A stretch of DNA of 64,000 nucleotides, from assembly GCF_039614845.1 (NCBI RefSeq), contig NZ_JBDIML010000009.1, forward strand, positions 1 to 64,000, written 5' to 3'. A program made the translations under genes and the position numbers. Numbering within the stretch: the first letter of the stretch is position 1; each line of letters opens with the position of its first letter. This document shows positions 26,775 to 35,062 of the stretch, in pieces. The notes beneath the pieces were generated by a model. It was not told the origin of the DNA and ran no database searches. It saw nothing but the letters and a program-made list of their open reading frames with translations. The DNA comes from Ornithinibacillus xuwenensis (lineage in GTDB: Bacteria; Bacillota; Bacilli; Bacillales; Amphibacillaceae).

Positions 26775-28198
26775 TCTGATTTAGCCCCCTTTTCTCTTTC
26801 CTTATACCAAGCACGAAAGGATTTTTTACTTGGTGCTGGGAAATGACGAGAATTTGTCCAGCCTTTTAATGGACCTGGTCCATTCGTTATGGTTTCGTCC
26901 TTTGTCCACAGTTTTAGTGATGGACGGGCAACTTTTGTACTAAGCTTATAAGCGGCGGGACTAGAAGCCCACTTGGCATATCCCTTCATCATTGCTTTTT
27001 CAGCTACTGGATATTTTTTCTCCTTTTCCACAATAATTTGTCTATGACGAATTAACATTTCATGTAATGGTATTTTTACAGGACAAGCCTCCGTACAAGC
27101 ACCACATAAGGAAGAAGCATATGGTAATTCCTTATGTTCATCATAGCCATCCAATAGCGGGGTTAACACTGCACCAATTGGTCCAGGATAAATGGAGCCA
27201 TATGCATGGCCTCCGATATGACGATAAACCGGGCATGCATTAATGCAAGATGCACAACGAATGCAGTGCAATGCTGCTTGAAATTCCGTTCCTAGGATTT
27301 TAGAACGACCATTATCCAATATGACTAAATGAAACTCCTCTGGTCCATCTACTTCATCCTCTAAACGTGTTCCTGTTATGGATGTAACATAGCTAGTAAG
27401 CTTTTGCCCGACAGCAGATCTGGTCAGTAAGCTCACCATTACCTCTAGGTCCTCCCATGTCGGTACCAGTCTTTCCATCCCCATGACCGTAATTTGTGTA
27501 TCTGGCAAAGCCGTTACTAATCTAGCATTCCCTTCATTTGTAACAAGGGTAACTGCTCCAGATTCCGCTACAGCAAAGTTACAGCCCGTGATGCCAATAT
27601 CAGCACGTAAAAAATCCTTCCGTAACTGTTCTCGTGCAAATAAACCAAGCTCCTCAGGAGTATCCGACTTATCATATCCCTTTTTCTCAGCAAATGTTTT
27701 GCGAATTTGTCCTCTGTCCTTATGCAGAGCTGGTGTTACAATATGAGAAGGGGGATCCTCATCTAATTGCAGAATCCATTCTCCTAAGTCCGTTTCAACT
27801 ACTTCGGCACCCACTTCTTCAAGGGCATGATTTAACCCGATTTCTTCTGTCACCATTGATTTAGACTTTACAATTTTCTTGGCATCTTTTTCCTGAATGA
27901 CATGCTGTATATACGTATTCGCCTCTTCAGCGGTCTGGGCAAAAAACACCTTTCCACCACGTTTTGATACCTCATCACTTAGTTGCTGCAAATAATAATC
28001 GATATTTTCTAATGTGTGACTGCGAATTTCTTCCCCTAAGGTACGCCAATCCTCCCAATTGCCCAATTCAGTTGCAGCTGCTTGTTTCTGACTTCTAAAG
28101 CGACCTTGAGCAGAGGAAACAGCCTTTCGCATAAAATCATTTTCTATACCATGCTGTACCCGTTCATCAAATGGAGCATTTCCAATTCTTACACTCAT
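26771..28198 (-). CDS. lutB: LutB, iron-sulfur lactate utilisation protein
   Basis: 475 residues: an N-terminal LUD domain (~65-290, GITGCNFAVAESGAVTLVTN), then two ferredoxin-like motifs CIRCASCINACPVY and CGACTEACPVKIP (~310-380), and a C-terminal DUF3390-like region. LutA, LutB and LutC together oxidise L-lactate to pyruvate, feeding electrons to the respiratory chain. The gene follows lutA by 15 bases and overlaps lutC. Here the lactate source is probably internal, the product of the sugar-acid hydrolase at the head of the operon. Confidence 0.97.
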   Translation of the reverse strand: MSVRIGNAPFDERVQHGIENDFMRKAVSSAQGRFRSQKQAAATELGNWEDWRTLGEEIRSHTLENIDYYLQQLSDEVSKRGGKVFFAQTAEEANTYIQHVIQEKDAKKIVKSKSMVTEEIGLNHALEEVGAEVVETDLGEWILQLDEDPPSHIVTPALHKDRGQIRKTFAEKKGYDKSDTPEELGLFAREQLRKDFLRADIGITGCNFAVAESGAVTLVTNEGNARLVTALPDTQITVMGMERLVPTWEDLEVMVSLLTRSAVGQKLTSYVTSITGTRLEDEVDGPEEFHLVILDNGRSKILGTEFQAALHCIRCASCINACPVYRHIGGHAYGSIYPGPIGAVLTPLLDGYDEHKELPYASSLCGACTEACPVKIPLHEMLIRHRQIIVEKEKKYPVAEKAMMKGYAKWASSPAAYKLSTKVARPSLKLWTKDETITNGPGPLKGWTNSRHFPAPSKKSFRAWYKEREKGAKSE

Positions 28199-28213
28199 TT
28201 ATGATACCTCCAT

Positions 28214-28942
28214 TTATTTCTGATAGTTTAATATCTCTGTGATGTGTACTACTTCTACTTGTTTTCCTTCACGAGCCATTCGACCACCAATATTGAATAA
28301 ACAGCCCATGTCACCACCAACTAAATATTCAGCACCAGTTTCTGAGACATGCTGGGATTTTTCGGACACCATCTGCTCTGAAATTGCAGCATTTTTTACA
28401 GCAAATGTCCCACCAAATCCACAGCAATCCTCTGCAACAGGTAGCTCTATTAATTTCACACCCTCAATATTATTGAGCAACGCTTTCGGTGCATCCTTCA
28501 CACCTAAAATACGTGTCATGTGACAGGATGGGTGATACGTCACCTTTCCTTTAAATGTAGAACCAACATCCACAATACCAAGCACATCAACAAGGAATTG
28601 TGTCAGTTCATAGGATTTCTCAGCTAACGCTTTTGCTTCCTCTTCCCATACCACATCTCCTTTGAAAACCTCCGGATATTCTCGTAACATCCCTACACAG
28701 GAGCCTGATGGCCCAACAACATATTCCGAATGTTTAAAGGCTCGCATCATTTGTTTCATCGCTTCTTTGGATTCCTTTACGTAGCCACTGTTATATGCTG
28801 GCTGACCACAACAGGTTTGGAGCTCCGGAAAGTCAACCTCACAACCGACTCGTTCTAATATTTCTACTGTATCTTTACCAACATTCGTCGAAAAAATATC
28901 ACACAGACATGTAATGAACAAGGAAACGTTCATGTCGTTCAC
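28214..28942 (-). CDS. lutA: LutA, CCG-domain lactate utilisation protein
   Basis: 242 residues with two cysteine-rich CCG domains: ELQTCCGQPAYNSGY and YHPSCHMTR, then VAEDCCGFGGTFAVKN. These bind a non-cubane Fe-S cluster and resemble GlpC/heterodisulfide reductase subunit B. Part of the LutABC L-lactate dehydrogenase complex. The ATG is followed by a second in-frame ATG (MNDMNVSLFITC); the second fits the usual LutA N-terminus about as well. A hairpin at 28976-29015 separates it from the permease gene. Confidence 0.95.
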   Translation of the reverse strand: MNDMNVSLFITCLCDIFSTNVGKDTVEILERVGCEVDFPELQTCCGQPAYNSGYVKESKEAMKQMMRAFKHSEYVVGPSGSCVGMLREYPEVFKGDVVWEEEAKALAEKSYELTQFLVDVLGIVDVGSTFKGKVTYHPSCHMTRILGVKDAPKALLNNIEGVKLIELPVAEDCCGFGGTFAVKNAAISEQMVSEKSQHVSETGAEYLVGGDMGCLFNIGGRMAREGKQVEVVHITEILNYQK

Positions 28943-28975
28943 CTTCTTAATAGATTAGTTGTGAAAATAGGATAA

Positions 28976-29015
28976 CCCTTGACGGATTGAAAATTAGCTG
29001 TTCCTCCATCAAGGG
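28976..29015 (-). other. Intercistronic hairpin between the permease and lutA
   Basis: CCCTTGA and GGA pair with TCC and TCAAGGG around a ~18-base loop. There is no T tract. It may set different mRNA levels for the catabolic front and the lutABC end of the operon. Confidence 0.35.
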
Positions 29016-29031
29016 AAATATAGTCATTTAC

Positions 29032-30375
29032 TTAAAAAATATGTGCACCAATAATGGTAATAATCAAGACAACAAACCCAGCAATTGCCTCACTCACCGT
29101 ATAAGTCTTCATACCACCCTTAACGGTTAAACCAGCGATTTTTGTTGTAATCCAGAATCCACTGTCATTCACATGTCCAAGCATTAATCCACCGGAAAGT
29201 GATGCCATCGCTACCCAAACTGGATGAATATCTACACCAGCTGTAACACCAGCCATGATCGTCATGGTCGTGATTCCAGCAACAGTACCAGAACCCGTTA
29301 TGGTGCGGAATAGAACACCCATAAAGAATGCCAGTAAAATAACACTTAATGTAGATTGTGCGTCACTTACAAAGATGTCTAGAATGGCCTGATCAATACC
29401 TGTACTACGAATAATATTTCCAAATGCACCACCAGCGCCTGTAATTAATAATACGATACCAGTTGCTTGCATTGCTTCGGAAGCTGTATTGTCCCGTTGG
29501 GTTTTGTTCATTGTTTTCGCCGCTACAAAATAGGCAGCTATTGTACCTAGTAATAGTGCAATAATCCGGTTACTTAAGAATGAAATAACCTCAGGATTCT
29601 CTTCATAGAAAACGCTACCAACAGAACCTAACAAAATCATAATACTTGGAAGTATAATCGGTATAATTGCTAGCCATGCAGATGGTGGATTTGCAGGAAC
29701 CTCCATGTTTCCATATGGATTTTCCATTGTTGCATCCTCATCTGTTTCTTTTTTCCAAAATCCTCTTTCTAAAATAAAGAAGTAAATTCGAATGGTTACA
29801 ACTGTTGCAATCCCACCAACAATTGTTCCAACTAAAATCATGATACCTAAATCGAAATTTAGAATACTTGAAGCCGCTAATGGATTTGGTGTAGGCGGAA
29901 CTAACGTATGTGCAATAGCTGCTCCAATAATAATGGCACCAACTGGATATGGTAGTGGCTTATTCAACTGTTTCCCAATTTGGATTGCAAGCGGTATCAA
30001 AATAATGAATGCAACATCAAAGAAAACTGGAATTGCCAAAACAAATGCCGCAAGACCGATAGAATACAATGCTAGCTTTTCAGATGTTTTACTCACAATT
30101 GCATTTGCAATAGAGTAGGCACCACCTGAATCAGAAATCAATTTACCTAAGATTACCCCGAGACCAATTGGAATACCTAAATCTCGCATCATATTCCCGA
30201 ATCCGTCTGAGATTCCACCTAACGTTCCGGTTAGCCCTAATCCTGATACAATCCCCATAAATAAACTTGCGATAACTAACGATATGGCAACATTTAACTT
30301 AAAAAATACGACAAGGCCAAGCATAATCGCTAACGCTATTACTAGATAAACAATCAACATCATATCTGCACCCAT
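29032..30375 (-). CDS. GntP-family sugar-acid permease
   Basis: 447 residues with about 12-14 membrane helices, the GntP (gluconate:H+ symporter) family. Conserved stretches include VGAIIIGAAIAHTLVPPTPN, FRTITGSGTVAGITTMTIM and SGGLMLGHVNDSGFWITT. Family members import aldonic acids. From its position between the L-rhamnonate dehydratase and lutABC I infer L-rhamnonate or a related 6-deoxy aldonate as substrate. Start ATG at 30375 with AAAGGGGGAAG. A hairpin (30417-30442) precedes it. Confidence 0.9.
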   Translation of the reverse strand: MGADMMLIVYLVIALAIMLGLVVFFKLNVAISLVIASLFMGIVSGLGLTGTLGGISDGFGNMMRDLGIPIGLGVILGKLISDSGGAYSIANAIVSKTSEKLALYSIGLAAFVLAIPVFFDVAFIILIPLAIQIGKQLNKPLPYPVGAIIIGAAIAHTLVPPTPNPLAASSILNFDLGIMILVGTIVGGIATVVTIRIYFFILERGFWKKETDEDATMENPYGNMEVPANPPSAWLAIIPIILPSIMILLGSVGSVFYEENPEVISFLSNRIIALLLGTIAAYFVAAKTMNKTQRDNTASEAMQATGIVLLITGAGGAFGNIIRSTGIDQAILDIFVSDAQSTLSVILLAFFMGVLFRTITGSGTVAGITTMTIMAGVTAGVDIHPVWVAMASLSGGLMLGHVNDSGFWITTKIAGLTVKGGMKTYTVSEAIAGFVVLIITIIGAHIF

Positions 30376-30416
30376 AAAACTTCCCCCTTTGTTTTATATA
30401 AAGATACTTCTATGAA

Positions 30417-30442
30417 GGTGCTAGATGTTCCATACTAGCACC
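30417..30442 (-). other. Intercistronic hairpin between the dehydratase and permease genes
   Basis: Perfect 8-bp stem GGTGCTAG / CTAGCACC with a 10-base loop and no T tract, a second likely processing or stabilising element in the operon. Confidence 0.4.
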
Positions 30443-30513
30443 ATTCATTATTCATAATCCCCTAAGTAAGTAGACTGTCGATGCGGTTTATTTTGTCATT
30501 TTATTCTAGTTGT

Positions 30514-31701
30514 CTATGCATCTTTTAAAATTTGTTTTAAATCAGCATCCTTGGATAACGTAACACCGAATCCAGGACGATCGTCTAATTTCACTTTACC
30601 GTTTTCAGGAATGATTTCTCCTTCTAGTAATGGATAATATTGTGGAACAACCTTATCTGCATGTGGGCTCATCACGAGATATTCGGCAAATGGGCTGTTC
30701 GTTTTTGTCATGACATAATGATAGCTATATACTCCGCTACCATGTGGTACGACATACTTGCCATAGCTCTCTGCTAGATTACCAATCTTAATAAGCTCGG
30801 TTAAACCACCACACCAGCCTACATCTGGTTGAAGAATATCTAAATCACAATAGTCTAACAGCATCTTAAATCCATAACGAGTTGCCTCATGCTCACCACC
30901 AGTAACCATGACATTATTTGGCGCTCGCTTCTTCAGATCACGGTAGGCCCAATAATCATCTGGGTTAAAGCATTCCTCAATCCAACGAAGACCATAATCA
31001 TTCGATTTTTCCATTAGCTTTTGGGCATATGGTAAATCTAGTGCCATCCAGCAATCCCACATTAGCCAGAATTCGTCACCAACCTTTTCACGCATCTCAG
31101 CCAGCTGGGTAATGTTCTTTTTCAAGCCTTCCTCACCATCTGCATGTCCATAGACTAGAGGCATCTTTCCACCAATAAAACCCATCTCTTTGGCTAAGTC
31201 AGGACGTGGACCAGTTGCATAACAGGAAATTTCATCTCGCACCTTGCCACCTATCATCGCATATACGGGCTCCTGCCTAATTTTTCCTAGTAGGTCCCAT
31301 AATGCTAGATCGACTGCAGAAATGGCGTTCATAACAACACCTTTTCGACCATAGTACATAGTCGAACGATACATTTGATCCCACATTTTTTCTACCGCTT
31401 CAACTGCCTGCCCCTTGATGAAGCGATCCAGGTGATTCATGACAATCCATGCAGCTGGAAATCCACCCGTTGAAATCCCGACTCCTACTTCTCCATTATC
31501 TGATTCTACCTCTACAACTAGTGTCTTTAATGCATTAATTCCAAAGCTAGTTCTTGTTTGTTTATATTCTGGATAAATGCTCATTGGTGTTGCAATTTGA
31601 TTCACTATCCAGTGCTCCCCGTCCTGGTCATGATAGTCTGCTCCACCTCCACCAACAACATAAGCACGAATGTCTACAATTTTACGCCCTGTAACGCTCA
31701 T
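30514..31701 (-). CDS. rhmD: L-rhamnonate dehydratase-like enolase-superfamily enzyme
   Basis: Dehydrates L-rhamnonate to 2-keto-3-deoxy-L-rhamnonate. 395 residues with the RhmD N-terminal signature ADYHDQDGEHWIVNQIATPM and YKQTRTSFGINALKTLVVEV, not seen in general mandelate racemases. Mg ligands and catalytic residues are visible: D in LMWDCWMALD, E in RWIEECFNPDD, E in VTGGEHEATRYG, D in ILQPDVGWCGG and the acid/base H in YVVPHGSGVYSYHY. The length matches RhmD. The start at 31701 has GGGGAGG-type purines upstream. Some family members also accept L-mannonate or L-lyxonate, so specificity is inferred. Confidence 0.88.
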   Translation of the reverse strand: MSVTGRKIVDIRAYVVGGGGADYHDQDGEHWIVNQIATPMSIYPEYKQTRTSFGINALKTLVVEVESDNGEVGVGISTGGFPAAWIVMNHLDRFIKGQAVEAVEKMWDQMYRSTMYYGRKGVVMNAISAVDLALWDLLGKIRQEPVYAMIGGKVRDEISCYATGPRPDLAKEMGFIGGKMPLVYGHADGEEGLKKNITQLAEMREKVGDEFWLMWDCWMALDLPYAQKLMEKSNDYGLRWIEECFNPDDYWAYRDLKKRAPNNVMVTGGEHEATRYGFKMLLDYCDLDILQPDVGWCGGLTELIKIGNLAESYGKYVVPHGSGVYSYHYVMTKTNSPFAEYLVMSPHADKVVPQYYPLLEGEIIPENGKVKLDDRPGFGVTLSKDADLKQILKDA

Positions 31702-31730
31702 TTTCTTTTCCTCCCCTAAGCGTGATTACT

Positions 31731-32765
31731 CTAGCAATTTATATTAAGGAAAATTTTACTGTTTTTAACCTTGCCTTCTACTAAATCCATAAAGGATTGC
31801 TGCCCTTCCTCCAAAGTACGAACTTCCGTCCATCCTTTAGGCGTAACCTTTGATTCTACTAAAAGCTGAACTGCATCTTGGAAGTCCTGTCTTGTGTAAC
31901 AGAATGATCCAAGCACCGTCACTTCACTACGAATAAAGTGGTTAATTGGAACTGTTGTTTCATCAATCCCAAGTCCAACATTCATAATGACACCGCCAGG
32001 GTTAACGAGCTTAGCAGATTGTGAGCGAGTTGGTTGGAAGCCAACAGCATCGATGATAACATCGACACCCTTATATCCAACAATATCCTCTAATTGTTGT
32101 TCAAAGTCGTCTTTACCGTTGTTTAACGTGTACGTAATACCAACATCTTTTAGTGTTGCTAAGCGTTCCTCATTAATATCTGCAACAATCACTTTATTTG
32201 CCCCAAGCTCTTTTGCAACAAAAGAGCTTAATAAACCAATTGCACCAGCTCCATAAATTAATACATTTGGCACCGAATGTAGTGCCATTGCTCTCCGTAC
32301 CGCTCGAAAGCAACATGCTAAAGGTTCTGCTAAGGATGCTGCATATGAATCGAGGCTTTCTGGTACTTCTACAATAGCACTTGCTGGAACTGCAACATAT
32401 TCTGCAAATGCTCCGGAACGATGGATACCAATAATTTGTCTGTTTTCACATAGGGTTTCATTTCCGCGCACACATTGCTTACAGGTTTCACATGTCAGGA
32501 GTGGGTTTACCACAACCTTGGCTCCTTTTGTTACCCCAGTTACGGCAACCCCTAGCTCTGTTACACGTCCACTAAATTCATGCCCCATAACAAGTGGTGG
32601 CACTCGCAAGCTATTATGTCCTAAGAAACCTTCAATCTCTGAACCACAAATTCCAACTACATCCACCTTTACCAACACTTCATCGGCTTTTATCTCTGGT
32701 ACTGGTCTTTCTTCAATATCCATTTGTTTAGGACCATTCCATGATAGTACTTTCATATTATTCAT
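31731..32765 (-). CDS. Zinc-dependent medium-chain dehydrogenase, candidate 2-keto-3-deoxy-L-rhamnonate 4-dehydrogenase
   Basis: 344 residues of the sorbitol/threonine dehydrogenase-type MDR family. Catalytic zinc site: VDVVGICGSEIEGFLGH and VMGHEFSG. Structural zinc site: CETCKQCVRGNETLC. Rossmann motif: YGAGAIGLLSSFVAKELGA, with an acidic residue after it (VIVADIN) favouring NAD+. Between a rhamnonate dehydratase and an FAH-type diketo-acid hydrolase, the missing step is oxidation at C4, so I infer that role. In the bacterial pathway I know this step is done by a short-chain dehydrogenase, so this would be a non-orthologous replacement. Ribosome site GGGGGAT. Spacing to neighbours is 13-29 bases. 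Confidence 0.8.
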   Translation of the reverse strand: MNNMKVLSWNGPKQMDIEERPVPEIKADEVLVKVDVVGICGSEIEGFLGHNSLRVPPLVMGHEFSGRVTELGVAVTGVTKGAKVVVNPLLTCETCKQCVRGNETLCENRQIIGIHRSGAFAEYVAVPASAIVEVPESLDSYAASLAEPLACCFRAVRRAMALHSVPNVLIYGAGAIGLLSSFVAKELGANKVIVADINEERLATLKDVGITYTLNNGKDDFEQQLEDIVGYKGVDVIIDAVGFQPTRSQSAKLVNPGGVIMNVGLGIDETTVPINHFIRSEVTVLGSFCYTRQDFQDAVQLLVESKVTPKGWTEVRTLEEGQQSFMDLVEGKVKNSKIFLNINC

Positions 32766-32778
32766 CCCCCAAGTAATT

Positions 32779-33681
32779 TTAACGTACGGTGTTTTCTAAT
32801 ACCCCAACATTTTCAATTTCTATCCTGCAGGTGTCCCCTGATTTTAAGAAAACCTGTGGATCACGGAAAACACCTACCCCATGTGGTGTACCAGTTGCGA
32901 TAATATCACCTGGTTCAAATGTAAACCCTTTTGATAGATAGGAAATAATAAATGGGATGTTAAAAATTAAATGCTTCGTATTGGAATCTTGTAATCGCTC
33001 ACCATTTACATCAAGTTTTATATCAAGCTTATGTGGATCTTCTATTTCCTCCTTTGTTACAAGGACTGGACCAATTGGAGCAAATGTATCATAGGATTTA
33101 CCTCTCACCCACTGAACATCTTCAAATTGAACATCTCTTGCACTGACATCATTCATAATGGTGTAACCGAAAACATAATCCATCGCTTCTTCCTCTGTTA
33201 TGTTTTTCCCTTTCTTCCCGATTACAACAGCAAGTTCTGCCTCATAGTCCACTTGAACAGAATCAGTCGGTAATTCAATGGCGTCATCTGGACCTACAAT
33301 GCACGATGCCCATTTTGAAAATATCATTGGCTTCTTCGGCGGCTCTACATTTTGCTCCATACAGTGATCCATATAGTTATTCCCTACACAAACAACTTTT
33401 CCAGGCCTACGTACAGGAGCCAGAACCTTTATATCCTCAAGGCTATAGGTGGCGTTTGAGACAGCATACTTATTTTCTTTCACCCATTCCCATACCTTTT
33501 GTATCGTTGGCATCGTCTTTGAATTTTGTACGACGATACGATCTAAATCATTCGAAATGGATAAATTCTCATCGTTTTCCTTGTTAAACTGCTCCACCAA
33601 TGCCACTAAATCGTAAACGTTTTCTTTTTCTTGTATCCCAACCCGCTGTTGCTCCTGATGTTGAAACGTTAATAGTTTCAT
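32779..33681 (-). CDS. Fumarylacetoacetate hydrolase-family protein, candidate 2,4-diketo-3-deoxy-L-rhamnonate hydrolase
   Basis: 300 residues with the FAH fold: VVCVGNNYMDHCMEQN, then metal site VDYEAELAVVIGKKGKNI, NDVSARDVQFEDVQWVRGKS, DTFAPIGPVLV and GDIIATGTPHGVGVFRDP. FAH enzymes cleave C-C bonds of beta-diketo acids. In the L-rhamnonate route the products are pyruvate and L-lactate, which explains lutABC in the same operon. First gene of the operon, with a promoter at 33785-33813 and operator-like palindromes. Alternative activities (acylpyruvase, oxaloacetate decarboxylase) are possible for the family. Confidence 0.85.
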   Translation of the reverse strand: MKLLTFQHQEQQRVGIQEKENVYDLVALVEQFNKENDENLSISNDLDRIVVQNSKTMPTIQKVWEWVKENKYAVSNATYSLEDIKVLAPVRRPGKVVCVGNNYMDHCMEQNVEPPKKPMIFSKWASCIVGPDDAIELPTDSVQVDYEAELAVVIGKKGKNITEEEAMDYVFGYTIMNDVSARDVQFEDVQWVRGKSYDTFAPIGPVLVTKEEIEDPHKLDIKLDVNGERLQDSNTKHLIFNIPFIISYLSKGFTFEPGDIIATGTPHGVGVFRDPQVFLKSGDTCRIEIENVGVLENTVR

Positions 33682-33709
33682 ATGTACACCCCTTTATGTC
33701 GTATATTCG

Positions 33710-33725
33710 TTGATAACGCTTCCAT
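33710..33725 (-). promoter_or_regulatory. Candidate cre site (CcpA binding) before the rhamnonate operon
   Basis: TTGATAACGCTTCCAT agrees with the catabolite-responsive element WTGNNARCGNWWWCAW at all but one position. It lies between the promoter and the first gene, where CcpA would block transcription in the presence of glucose. Confidence 0.4.
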
Positions 33726-33784
33726 TGTGTATAAAAAAATATACTTAGTTTTCGCTGCAAGATGCTAATTTTCTTTTGTGGTTT

Positions 33785-33813
33785 AATATAAAAAACTAAG
33801 TTTTATTTGATAA
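33785..33813 (-). promoter_or_regulatory. Promoter with an embedded palindromic operator, rhamnonate operon
   Basis: On the minus strand TTATCA, a 17-base spacer, and TATATT. The spacer carries the perfect odd palindrome AAACTAAGTTT (33793-33803). A one-mismatch copy lies at 33741-33751, and another perfect copy at 34870-34880 in front of the IclR-type gene. The sharing of the motif between the regulator and the operon suggests the IclR operator. Confidence 0.5.
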
Positions 33814-33916
33814 ACCAATTATAAAATATAGCGTGGATTATTGTCAAAGAATTTTCCAAATTCTTTTAAATTATTTTTAAACCTACGTAATTGCTCGAAA
33901 AATAAGCAAAAGAAAA

Positions 33917-33940
33917 TGCGACAAAATAGTATTTGTCGCA
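33917..33940 (-). terminator. Rho-independent terminator of the IclR-type gene
   Basis: Perfect TGCGACAAA / TTTGTCGCA stem, 6-base loop, followed on the minus strand by TTTTCTTTT. It separates the regulator from the operon. The rest of the 33682-34078 gap contains the operon promoter region. Confidence 0.8.
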
Positions 33941-34078
33941 GATTAAATAGCTTATTATTTCTCTCCTAATATAATAATCTAGCAAATTCTATGATGAAAA
34001 AGTAATATCGATAGGAATGAGAAGTTTCAATTTGAGATGGTTTTTGTTTTTAATACGATTGGTACTGTTCCAAGCTAA

Positions 34079-34840
34079 TTAGCCGATATGGCCACCATTT
34101 GTAGATAATTTCCTTGCGAGTTTCATAATTTCCTCACGTGCTACGTCTTTTTTCTTCTTCCAACTGTGCTCTGTCATCGTAAAGCTCACACCATATGCGA
34201 TTTGATTGTTATGATCGTATACCGGGGCAGCGACACAATAAAAGCCTTCTGCACCTTCCTGCTCTTCCACCACATATCCATTAGCTTGTGCTGCTTTAAG
34301 TTGCTCCCATAGCTGGTCAACCGTTTCAACTGTATAGCTGGTTTTCTTGACAAAGCTTCCTTCAGGATAAACCGCTTCCAATTCTTCATACGTATACTTG
34401 GATAATTGTATCTTTCCGATTGCAGAAGCATATGCAGGATAACGAGTTCCAGGATCAGTAACCAATCTAACTGGAGAGCTCCCCTCTTCTCTTCCAATAT
34501 AAAACACATCACTTCCAATTAACTTTCCAAGCTGGACATGTTCATCCACTTTTGCAATTGCTTCTTTTGCTTCCTTTGAAAAAGTCTCTAGAATATTAAA
34601 TTGATTCAAATAGGTGGATCCTATAAAGCCTAGAACAGATCCCAATGTATAGGTTTCACTCTTCTCCTTATTAATCCATCCTAATGTTTCCAGTGTGTTC
34701 AATAATGAATACATGGAGCTCTTATTAATTTCTAATCGATTCGATAAGTCAATTAGTCTCAATTCATTTGGATGCTTGGCTATTTGTTCGATGATTAGGT
34801 TTGCCTTTTCTATAGCAGGTACCCAATATTTCTTAACCAT
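34079..34840 (-). CDS. IclR-family transcriptional regulator
   Basis: 253 residues: N-terminal winged helix (IEQIAKHPNELRLIDLSNRL, EINKSSMYSLLNTLETLGWI) and a C-terminal ligand-binding domain (~80-250) with FYIGREEGSSPVRLVTDPGT and the loop GYVVEEQEGAEGFYCVAAPV. IclR proteins sense small organic acids, here probably a pathway acid such as L-rhamnonate or 2-keto-3-deoxyrhamnonate. It is divided from the operon by its own terminator but reads the same way. Autoregulation is suggested by the AAACTAAGTTT palindrome just upstream. Confidence 0.92.
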   Translation of the reverse strand: MVKKYWVPAIEKANLIIEQIAKHPNELRLIDLSNRLEINKSSMYSLLNTLETLGWINKEKSETYTLGSVLGFIGSTYLNQFNILETFSKEAKEAIAKVDEHVQLGKLIGSDVFYIGREEGSSPVRLVTDPGTRYPAYASAIGKIQLSKYTYEELEAVYPEGSFVKKTSYTVETVDQLWEQLKAAQANGYVVEEQEGAEGFYCVAAPVYDHNNQIAYGVSFTMTEHSWKKKKDVAREEIMKLARKLSTNGGHIG

Positions 34841-34869
34841 ACTGTAGCCCCCTTATTACTTCTATATAT

Positions 34870-34880
34870 AAACTAAGTTT
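34870..34880. promoter_or_regulatory. Operator-like palindrome before the IclR-type gene
   Basis: AAACTAAGTTT, identical to the site within the rhamnonate operon promoter. It lies 30 bases before the start codon. Confidence 0.4.
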
Positions 34881-35062
34881 CGTATGATGAACTGCCTCCA
34901 TTTTATATAGGAATTTCACACTCGTCAACAATTCTATTGTAACCCTTTTCAAATAGGATGTAAGTGACCTAACAATATTTTTTCTATTTCGTGTATAAAT
35001 CTAGTATTTCTTGGTCATCCTTTTTACTAGATTAATAATCTACTAAAGGGGAATGATAGAAT

